DNA of 64,000 nucleotides from Branchiostoma floridae (taxonomy: Eukaryota; Chordata; Leptocardii; Amphioxiformes; Branchiostomatidae): positions 26,115,670 through 26,179,669 of the forward strand of contig NC_049981.1 in assembly GCF_000003815.2 (NCBI RefSeq). The letters are read 5' to 3'. Made by a program: the position numbers and the translations under genes. Under the pieces are notes generated by a model, which was not told the origin of the DNA, did no database searches, and saw only the letters and a program-made list of their open reading frames with translations. Position 1 is the stretch's first letter. Each line of letters begins with the position of its first letter. This document shows, in pieces, positions 24,401-39,000 of this stretch.

Positions 24401-25290
24401 CATGGAAGAATTTGGACACTTTTCAATGTGATTCTTGGTCCTAAAAGCTAACTAAACTTATTTTTGGCGGATGTGTGCAATGATAGCTCAATCTTGTCAC
24501 CCTATGCAACTTGTATTAGCAGCTCCAAAGGGGAGATATACAAATTGAAAAAATGATTCAGTACAAAATCTGCATCTAAAACTCCTGGCTGTTCACTGGT
24601 TTGATTTGGGCTGATGGCTTCTACACTCGTGTGACGATGGTGCAATATTATATCCCCAGGTGTCCTACGCCATTGGCATTTCGGAGCCCCTGTCCGTCAG
24701 TGTGTTTTCCTACGGCACATCCCAGAAGTCTGAGGATGAGCTCCTGGACATTGTGAAGAAGAATTTTGACCTGCGTCCCGGCATCATTGTCAGGTGAGTC
24801 TTGCTTGGTATCCCAAAAAATAGTCGTTGGATTAAAGTATTTTAAGTTAAGGTAATAGTTTTTTGTAGATTGGATGATAAGGTCACCAGTAACCAAATCT
24901 ACAAATCTAAGTCCTTTTTATTACTTCAACCAAGAAGGCTGTGCTAAAAGCATTGGTTTGTTTGTGAAGGCTCATGATTTTTTCGCTGTTGCAAGGTTTC
25001 TTGCTTTCCAACTACATAGGATGTAAAACCTTCAGAAAAAAACAACCTTGGCAGAAGTGTGCCTATTCCTATGATGTGGTTGTGAACGGTGACAGCTTTG
25101 ACTGCTGTGGTGGTTGGGGTAGGTACAAAACTACGACCATACCATCACACCATCTAACATGTACTGTGCTTCCCCTCTGTTTCACAGGGACCTGAATCTC
25201 AAGCGCCCTATTTATGAGCCAACCGCCTGCTACGGTCATTTTGGCCGTGATGACTTCCCATGGGAGCAGCCCAAAAAGCTGGAGATGTAG
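15431..25290 (+). CDS. MAT2A: S-adenosylmethionine synthase (methionine adenosyltransferase), complete
   Basis: It makes S-adenosylmethionine from methionine and ATP in the cytosol. Nine exons: 15431-15521, 19961-20038, 20322-20444, 20784-20896, 22085-22228, 22678-22896, 23669-23851, 24660-24793 and 25188-25290. All phases agree and give 395 residues, the same length as human MAT2A. The N-terminal motif [13 protein letters not shown] is split by intron 1. The family signature GAGDQGLMFGY (131-141) spans exons 4 and 5, and the phosphate-binding GGGAFSGKD is at 278-286. The C terminus is the conserved [13 protein letters not shown]. Intron 1 is 4.4 kb and the others are 0.28 to 1.9 kb. Invertebrates usually have one such gene, so MAT1A versus MAT2A is only by analogy, but the 3' UTR hairpins fit MAT2A-type control. 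Confidence 0.97.
15522..19960 (+). other. MAT2A intron 1; no gene seen
   Basis: A 4.4-kb intron. It holds a C-rich tract at about 16480-16535 and the family A TIR element at 17989-18081. Short open frames (for example 16838-17119) show no recognisable domain and no supporting splice pattern. The rest is plain AT-rich sequence. Confidence 0.6.
17989..18081. repeat. Short TIR element, family A (copy 3)
   Basis: The left end AGCCTGGGTACCATGCG and the right end, read on the other strand as AGCCTGGACACCATTTG, match the copies at 1259 and 3798. TTTCTACCGGGG is present in the left arm. 93 bp, in MAT2A intron 1. Confidence 0.75.
22981..23012 (-). other. Hammerhead-ribozyme-like core (retroelement remnant)
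   Basis: On the minus strand the order is CTGACGA, A, GGATAG, a 6-base loop, CTATCC, GAAAC. This fits the hammerhead core CUGANGA / stem II / GAAA with a perfect 6-bp stem II. After GAAA, ACG and CGT could close a very short stem III, as in Penelope-like retroelement hammerheads. I see no convincing stem I, so activity is doubtful. It lies in MAT2A intron 6. Confidence 0.5.
23165..23490. repeat. Probable decayed TIR repeat
   Basis: The ends AGGGTTAAACAAG and, on the other strand, AGGGTTGTTAAG are imperfect inverted copies. Inside, CACTTGTCC/ACTTGCCC-like words recur in both orientations (23190, 23220, 23245, 23420). It is non-coding, in MAT2A intron 6. The borders are approximate. Confidence 0.35.
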
Positions 25291-25534
25291 ACACTCCATA
25301 TCTTGCTTCAGAGTATGCATAATGAGATGCTCCTTTTGCTTACCCCTTAGTATAGTAAGCCTTAGAAAGAAATGTAGTTTTACCTTCCACTTGAGCAAAT
25401 GTATGAAGTGTATGCAAGTCCATTCTACAAGTTGAAAAGGAAATCAGGAAAAATGTCCAAGTATCTCTATGTTGGGTACTCGAATACTGGTTCTTGAGCA
25501 AGCGGACAGCCAGTTTGTAGAGACAGGTGGCTTA

Positions 25535-25562
25535 GATGGGTCGTCTTACAGAAAAGTCCATC
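25535..25562 (+). promoter_or_regulatory. METTL16-type hairpin 1 in the MAT2A 3' UTR
   Basis: TACAGAAAA (25547-25555) matches the METTL16 nonamer UACAGARAA. GATGG (25535-25539) and CCATC (25558-25562) can pair around it. In vertebrates METTL16 methylates the adenosine of such hairpins in MAT2A mRNA and couples splicing and stability to SAM level. Confidence 0.7.
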
Positions 25563-25615
25563 GAGGAATGCTCCTGTGTCTACAGCCGGGCCAGACCAAT
25601 CTGCGGGTTGTGGCA

Positions 25616-25639
25616 GGGTGGTACGTACAGAAAACACCC
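25616..25639 (+). promoter_or_regulatory. METTL16-type hairpin 2 in the MAT2A 3' UTR
   Basis: TACAGAAAA (25626-25634) sits in a loop closed by a perfect GC-rich stem, GGGTG (25616-25620) with CACCC (25635-25639). The nonamer ends directly at the 3' arm of the stem. Confidence 0.75.
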
Positions 25640-25761
25640 AATCTACCCACCCCGTGGATGGTAGTGGTGCAGTCCGCCGCCTTCGAGAGCCAGTACTCGA
25701 TAGGAAGGGCTAGACAGGGCGCTTTGGGCCTGAACCATTCCGTTGGGAAGTTGGAGTTGAA

Positions 25762-25796
25762 ATTAGCGGGTGTTACTACAGAAATCGCCTGCTAGT
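25762..25796 (+). promoter_or_regulatory. METTL16-type hairpin 3 in the MAT2A 3' UTR
   Basis: TACAGAAAT (25777-25785) differs from the UACAGARAA nonamer only at the last base. It lies in a 13-base loop closed by an 11-bp stem, 25762-25772 with 25786-25796, which includes G-U pairs. This is the strongest stem of the three, with the weakest nonamer. Confidence 0.65.
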
Positions 25797-26467
25797 GCTG
25801 CCCCCTCCATGGATCCGTGCTGCTGCCAATCCCCCTGGCTAGCCCTTCCTCAGTCAAACTGGTATTCAAATCAAATGTTGTATCATCTGTGATATTATGA
25901 ATTATGATTAACACAAAAGTGTTTATACGGAATGAAATATAATGTTGGACCTAAAGCTGGCTGATGAGAGAAGCTGTAAGCAAGTAGCTTGTGGTCAATT
26001 TGAAGTCACTAAACCCAGAAAAGTAATCCTCTTTGTAGCATTAATGTACTATGTACCCTTCCTAACATGCCTTAACAAACTTGTGCTTTGGAAGAATGTT
26101 TCAGACAAGACTGGAGTGTGAAGGCTACACATAACATACTATTGCTAGAACACTTAGGTAGCAACAGCTTACCATTATTGTTTTCTCTATTGTTACATGT
26201 ACTTCCATGTTGTCACAAATCATGGGATCATATGAAAACCTTGTTGCAGATACTGCTGTTCACTCTTGCCCTTTGTACTGTGGGGTTCAGAGGGGGTTCG
26301 TTGACCCTCTTGAATACAGATGTACCCACTTGCAATATGCATTCCATATACTGTAGAGATTGAGTAGTATTGTCTGTAACTTGGATGAGGTGGAGATTAA
26401 CGAAAACAGTTCAAATGGAATGGACCACTAAAGAGCAAGGGGATGTGTTTAAAACAAACTTCCACAG

Positions 26468-26473
26468 AATAAA
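26468..26473 (+). terminator. Possible MAT2A polyadenylation signal
   Basis: The first AATAAA I found after the MAT2A stop codon, giving a 3' UTR of about 1.2 kb that includes all three hairpins. Earlier variant signals cannot be ruled out. Confidence 0.45.
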
Positions 26474-29273
26474 GAGATCATACAAACGTAACTGAAACAA
26501 CTGGATAGATGGTCAGATGACTGACGTGGTACAGTCACTGATAAAGGTGAAGGATGCTTCCTGTAAAGGTCAACTGCTTCCAAAATCTTTCCAGCTGTTA
26601 GAGTAACTTTTGTGTTGCATATCTTGTTACCGGGATGTCAAACCTTGATTGACATAATTAAAGGAATCACTTGCACCAGAAGGATAAAAGTAGCAGTAAG
26701 ACCTAGAAAAGGTGACACTGGTAGTATTGTTTTGAAGAATCTGTCCCCATGTTCCTGTTTCATCCCAAATGCATATTTAACCCTATCCCTGTCGTGCGGC
26801 TGAGTTGCTGACACAAATGTGGTGCCAAAAGGCTAGCCCAGCAGGGAGACTGTTAAGCAGGAGTGTGAAGAGCTCAGGCAGTGGATCCTTGAATGGAGGA
26901 AAATGTACTGTCTTGTTGTAGTACATGATGAAAAGCCTGGATAAAATATGTCATCTCTAGCAGTATCTTGTCTGTGTATATTTTTTTGTCATTAGACCAC
27001 ACAGTATTAAGGTTTTTCCCTGACACATGCAGAAAGTATTTACCTGGTGATCTATTGGTATACCTTACTACTAGGTTTAAGATAAATCAAGCAACTGGAT
27101 CATTTCAAACAGCATGCATTCTCTTTCATTAATGACCGAGAACAAATGAAAAGACAAATGTAAACTATTCATATTAAATCTGTTGAACAGGTGGTCCAAC
27201 ATGCAGGCCCCCACTATAACTGTTCTGGCTGGGGTAAAAAAAACGGTTCTACTGAACAAGGCAGCTTAGCTGTGCAGTGTTGCTGCAGTCATCTTGCAGA
27301 AGAAATAACGGTTCACTATCTCGTGTTGATTGATACATTCAAAAATCACAGATCAAACAGACTTTTTAATAGCTTGTATTTATTACCTTATGGAACAAAT
27401 AAGAGCAAACCTGTTGCATTAAATATTTTATACATCCGTCTATTTCTCTAAAATACTTGTTTTCAAAGACTTAATGTTAACTTCCATGGCTGTAGAAATG
27501 ACCTCTTGTAAGTGCCTGTGAAGGGACTGTTAAAAAAACATTTTGCCATTGTTGCAAGTAAAAGTGGAGCTTAATGATTGGACATTTTTGATTGATAGAA
27601 AAGGGGGCGTTGTCACAAACAAAGGTAAAGTGGTTGAACCAATTGATCAAATAAGGTTTGAGCTTACTTATTGACTTAAAACACTTAAATGCAGCATAAT
27701 GAAAAAAAAAACTATAAGTTCATGGGGTTATGAAGTGGGGCAATAATTGTTTCATTTGTATTACGATCAGATTAGGTTAGACTTGTGGGATAGTACTGTT
27801 CCTAATGACACTGATAAATGGGGCATTATCAACAGACTGAACAAGAAGAGCATCTGTGCATAAAGATGCAAAAAGGGCAGTGTACCCAGATTGTTCTTAT
27901 TCTTAAATATTGATCGAGAATGCTGAATGTCGGTGTAATCAAGGAGGTGAAAAATATGATCTTATCACAACCTCTTGAAATGGAAAAGAAAACACTATTC
28001 AAGAGGAAATTTGGAACAATAAATGTATCATATGAATTGCAACAAAACTAGGTAGGTTTAGTGATTCAGTATTACAGGTATTTTTGTATGGCTATGAGAA
28101 ATGTGTGTGTGTGTTGGGGGGGGGGGCATTGCCAGTAGACAACGGGACAAAATTTGACAGTAAACAAGAAGGGTAAGGTGGCTGTTAGGCATCTTTATTT
28201 TATGATTAACATATCCCAGAATTTTTACAGAAGCCCTGGTAGTGAAGTTCAACACCAATTGAAAGTTGTCAACTTCACAGCCATAGAAGTCCACATCCCA
28301 CATCTTTGGATATGCCTATAATAACCCTGCTGAAGAACATCAGACCTGTTCAGCCCTGGGGGTTTAGGAACAGGTCGTCATAGACAGCAGTGCTCCTTGT
28401 TATAAATGCACATGTCAATGTCAGTCCTGGAGATGTCTGTTTGACATGATATTCTACTGCAGACTATTCTGAAGGAACTCCATGGATAAATTTTCTGACA
28501 TCTTTCCAGAGAAAACCAGTGTTGACAACTTTTACTTTTCCCTTTGAATTAAGGCTTACCCTTTAAACTGAGGTTTAGAATAAGGGATAAGGTTTGACAA
28601 GTTTAGTTTGACATAATGTAACCAGTTCTGCATGTGCCTTTTAAACACGATAATCTTTTGTTATGCTTTTTCTGTATCTGTATCAATGGTATAATCATTG
28701 TGTACCTGGGAAGCACCATCACCAGCTTCCGATGCACACAGCATGACAACAGCTGGTTATATTACATTGAATGACTTGTCACACCCAAACTTAAGACATC
28801 TAGCTCCAAACATTGTTTAAAGCTATCTCATGAGGATGCCCCTACAGTTTCTCACAGGTCAAACCCCACTCCCTATTGACTTACATTGACATGTGCATGA
28901 TAAGGATGAACACAGTACTCATCTGTAATCAATGCTGATTGGCTCTTGATATTGTGACCTTTAGCATTTGATCTTTAGCACTCAAGAAATGACCTATTTA
29001 CAAGTAGCTGCTCAATGAGTTACAAGCTTGGAAACATCAGTTAGTAATTTGACTCAATTTGAGAAGTTTGCTTCACATAAATAAAATTAAGTAAAAGGCA
29101 AAATGAATGTAAATGTTGAACAGCTATAACATCAGGAAATTTAAAAATGTTCACACCTTACAGATATGTACTGTGTTTACCTCTCAAAGCAGTAGTCCCC
29201 ACCAAGAGTAAAACATAGCCGGTTCGTGACAGCATCTTCAAATCTGTGTACTTTTCAAGGCAATTCATTTCAA
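26474..29273. other. Spacer between convergent MAT2A and TXNRD2; no gene seen
   Basis: AT-rich sequence with no convincing exon on either strand. A GT run followed by 11 G residues lies at 28102-28126. Open frames at 26612-26803 and 27191-27451 have no recognisable domain. Confidence 0.55.
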
Positions 29274-29795
29274 NNNNNNNNNNNNNNNNNNNNNNNNNNN
29301 NNNNNNNNNNNNNNNNNNNNNNNNNNNNNNNNNNNNNNNNNNNNNNNNNNNNNNNNNNNNNNNNNNNNNNNNNNNNNNNNNNNNNNNNNNNNNNNNNNNN
29401 NNNNNNNNNNNNNNNNNNNNNNNNNNNNNNNNNNNNNNNNNNNNNNNNNNNNNNNNNNNNNNNNNNNNNNNNNNNNNNNNNNNNNNNNNNNNNNNNNNNN
29501 NNNNNNNNNNNNNNNNNNNNNNNNNNNNNNNNNNNNNNNNNNNNNNNNNNNNNNNNNNNNNNNNNNNNNNNNNNNNNNNNNNNNNNNNNNNNNNNNNNNN
29601 NNNNNNNNNNNNNNNNNNNNNNNNNNNNNNNNNNNNNNNNNNNNNNNNNNNNNNNNNNNNNNNNNNNNNNNNNNNNNNNNNNNNNNNNNNNNNNNNNNNN
29701 NNNNNNNNNNNNNNNNNNNNNNNNNNNNNNNNNNNNNNNNNNNNNNNNNNNNNNNNNNNNNNNNNNNNNNNNNNNNNNNNNNNNNNNNNNNNNNN
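29274..29795. other. Assembly gap (522 N)
   Basis: A run of 522 undetermined bases, just downstream of the TXNRD2 stop codon. The missing bases probably include part of its 3' UTR. Confidence 1.
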
Positions 29796-29963
29796 ATCGA
29801 TATATGAGTCAGAAACAAGATACTCTCATCGTACTCTGAAGCCTTATATTACATTAAGCTGATTCTTTTGGCAATTAATGAATAGTCATGCTTTGTACCA
29901 CAGCTTGAAGATGATAGTCAAGACCCCGACTTGTTTTACTGATTGCTGTGTGGAACTACAACT

Positions 29964-35004
<5,041 letters not shown>

Positions 35005-36016
35005 CTTGTGGTGCGGCAAGCATGCACTTTGATGCAATATCGCTAGGTGGCACTACTGAGTGGTGCATATATTGATCTCCGAGCAGATGTCTGCACGCGT
35101 CACTCAGACTGTGACATTTTGTGACATTCTGTAGTATGAGGGGACCTGACTGCTTTGCTTGTGCATATATGTAGCGTTTCCTACGGCTGTAAAGTGGCAC
35201 TAAAATGAAATGGAAGAAATAACTCCAAAACACACAAAACGATAGAAACGATAGCTGTCATCTGCCATTTTGTTTCGACGGTGTCCAATACACAACTGCA
35301 GTTCTCAATCGTATCGCTAGAGTGCACTATTGCATGGTCATTTATCAAGTTTAAAATGAAGTTACTAGTATCTTTACTTCCTTGGACAACATTTAAATCA
35401 GACAACATTCCAGGCAAATGTAATTTTCTATACCACGGATATTTATTTTTCATGCAACAAAATGTAGTAAATACCAACTACTACGATATGATAAGTACAA
35501 ACGCTCATTGATGGCGGAAATTGGAAATTCTAGCATTTACAGATGTTGGCAGCGCTGAGAGGCAGACGACACTTGTTTTCCTCATTTCCATAAAATTTGA
35601 TAATGCCTCGATATGCCCCAGTACTTACTGGCTGGTCAGTTGTAAAACGGTAAAAAACCATCCGTCGTTTAAATGTTCGTCATTTATTACAAAATCTAAG
35701 CGCCGTTACCACTTTCCGAGCCAGTGCAACACATTGAGATACACATAAGTATCGATATCTAATTGGACGATATCCAACAAAAGTCACGGAGAAAAACATT
35801 TTTGAAGTGTAAAAAACGTCGGAGAAACATTCAAAGAGGAAACAACACTGTCAATGATTCTAAGTACAATGTACATTTCAGTACACGCATACTGTATATG
35901 AATATATACACATTTCTCAGAGCTTCCATCATTAACGTACGTTTGTCATATTTTTCCTAGTCACTCTTTCCACATTTTCTACCGAAAACTCCCATAAAGG
36001 ATTGTTTTGCCTAGAG

Positions 36017-39000
36017 CTAGCGGCTTCCCTCAGACGACCGCGTCACCATGCCGATATCGGCGGGACTGTAGGGAGGTTCGCTCAGCATACTAGACGGGTT
36101 CCTGTACCACCGCCACCAAGTGGACGACTCGCCCTGCGACGTGTCCTCGTTAAAGTTCCAGAGGTGCTTGGGTACGGAGTAGCCCGTGTGCACGGTGATG
36201 TTGCCGTGGAACAGCTCCACGGCCGGGTATAGTCTCTCCGGGTAGCAGGCGCACCAGTACTGCATGTAGCCCTGCTCGAACCGAACGTACATCGTGTCCA
36301 GGGGAGCCTTCCGCTCCGCGTCCTGGAAGATGAGGAGTCCCCGGTCAGAGTCCATCAGCACGCCGAGACGGCGAACAGGGAACACGCCTTTCCACAGTCT
36401 CTTGTGCTCCCGACCCTATTATATAGAAATAAAGGCGGAAGATGGTCAAGGTATTAATAAAAAAACAACCAAATTTACATAAAATCACATCAAAAGTTAT
36501 TGCACAACTATGTAACGAACAATGTATAACAAACGAACATGTGGTACTATGTAATTATAACGAGTCTAATATCTACGTTATTCTACTTATAGAGAATAGA
36601 AACAAGAGTAAAAGTATGATAATCAAGACAGAATGTGCTATGAACTCTTATGGGAGAATTAGCAAGAGCAGAAAGTCAAGGTTCTTAAAAGATGCGTACA
36701 TTGAAGTAAACATGAGTAAAAGACACGTATTTACTAGTTACATCACAGGAACAAGAGCTCTTGAACTTGGGGTACCTACCTGATGGAGTGTGACGTAAGA
36801 GCCGTCCACGTGCGTGTGACGTAAGCACCAGGACAGCTCGTTGGAGCCCAGGTGTTCGTCGCGGGGGGTCATCCGGAGAGCCACGCCCACCGAGTAAGAC
36901 ATGCTTTCCCTCACCGATACCTGGCACACAAATATTCTGTCATAGTCCTGTTCATTTATAATCCTTCAAAACTTGACTCAGTTTTTTATTTGCTCCAGTA
37001 TATTACTCCAGACTATAGGCTTCCTAAAGTATTGCGATCTTAGTCTATTTTATGGAAGGACAAATATTATTTTTCATTTCTTGTTGATAGCATTTTCTTA
37101 TGATAAGTCGAAAATGTTTACGTTTCTTTGTCTACGGATGAACTGACCATGAAAATCAGATCAGGCGGACAACTTTAGATGAAGCAGCTGATCGGTAACC
37201 AACTTATCAGTCCCAGTCTTGTCTTTAGTTCAATTTTTTTACATGTAACGTTACCCTAGTCTAGCCTGTTACCTCCAAGTAGTGCTTCCCAACTGCAGGG
37301 AAGGGGGTGTCTCCCAGGACGGAGTAACTGGCACCGTTGAACCGTTCGCACACGCTCGGGCTCCTGATGTAGTGGTCCTCACCGTCTTCAAACGCCACCG
37401 TGCGGTTCCGGTTGGAAAGGCTCAAGTAGCTGTGCGCCGTGACAGGCCTGAACCGGAAGTCAAACCCTGAAATAACAATTGTCGGAAGTTCAAAAATGTT
37501 GTAACTTAATATCAGATGGCAAGTTTTCTCAATATTTCGGTCGCTGTTTCGAAGGTTAGGGCATTGTACCAAATCTATAATTATCTATACCTCTCTCCGC
37601 TGTATTCTATAAGAGTCGGCTGCTAAATTTCTGTATCTTGCAAGATACAGAAATTTAGCAGCCGACTATTATTTTCAAAACACCCAAGTAACGTGTTATC
37701 AAGCTGTAACTTTTTACAGCCAACAAATTAAACCCTCCAGCACATGATTTAACTCGAAAAACGTAAATGCTCCATGTACAACCACAAACAAGCAAATATC
37801 ACTTTTCGTACTCTCCAAGCAGAGGTTCGGCTCTGGCTGTTTTTACGTGTTTCTAGGTGTTTTTATCGGCCTGTCTATTTTGTACCGTTTCCTTTTATGT
37901 CTCGCGGTCAGTACAACATTTAAAGCAAGATAAAACGCCCAAAACATGTAGAAAATAGCCGGAGACAAACCTCTGCTTGGAGAGTACACTTCTCGCCCTC
38001 TTTCCCTTCATCGGAGAAGAAGCGCTGCCAATGTAGCTGTTATCAAACACACATACCCTACCAACACCTTCAATAAAACAACGTAGAAGTCCTCAAGACA
38101 AAAAGATATGAAAGTCTTACATTGACTTCTACGAACTACATTTACCTATCTATAACAGTCTGCAATGATTCACATCTAAAATACTTCCATCGCAAAACAT
38201 ATCTGTTCCTTTATTTCTATTTTGTACTTATTTGATGCTGGCTAGTGCACCTTGTCAAGACTTTGAACATGTTTTGTTGTGACCTGTTCTCAGTCTAGTG
38301 TTGCAAAACGTGAAAGAAAGTCGTCATTCATTCAATAGAGGCGACGAAGCTACATAATCGGGTTAAGGCAATAACGATGGAAAGTTTGTGTCGCGAATCT
38401 TCACGCAAATATTACTACGAAAAGACGCCGTCATCCAGCCCAGGTCCCCACCCCTACCGTGAATGCGGGTGACCATGCTTTACAACGGACGCCTTTGTAA
38501 CCTTAGCTCATAGCATCTTTACTCCACTATTCAAGTCTTCTAGCTCACCCATATTCTACCAAAACACAGGGATAAGTTTTGTAAAGGAGATTGGCTTAAA
38601 GCTATAATACGTCTATAACGAACGCCCGCGGTTATTTTGTTTACTTATCGACTTAAGTACATTTATTTGTGATATTTGAATATTTCATCACATATATGCC
38701 CAACATCCTTTGTAAGATCTAATCGATAAGTTGTAATGATTGCCCTGGAGATGAGTGGTATGACGGTGCGTGCCGACAGCACGTTCTGTACGATTGTTTC
38801 CGCCCAAAGCAGGTGAGAGTCTTACCGACAGAGGTGGTCACGGCTGGCCGCCCAGATTGTACCCTTATGTATCAGGCAGGTCGGGGAATGTGCCCCGCTA
38901 TTTAACATGCTTAGTCTGAGGAACAAAACCTGGGTTAGGAGACACAGCCCGCATTAAGAGACCGCGGGAACTGTGAATGGTCGGAGTGAGTGCTCTTAAG

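Noticed and set aside
38736-38814. An ATG frame followed by a good donor as a first exon
   Set aside because: It is isolated, and no matching acceptor exon was found downstream on the plus strand.
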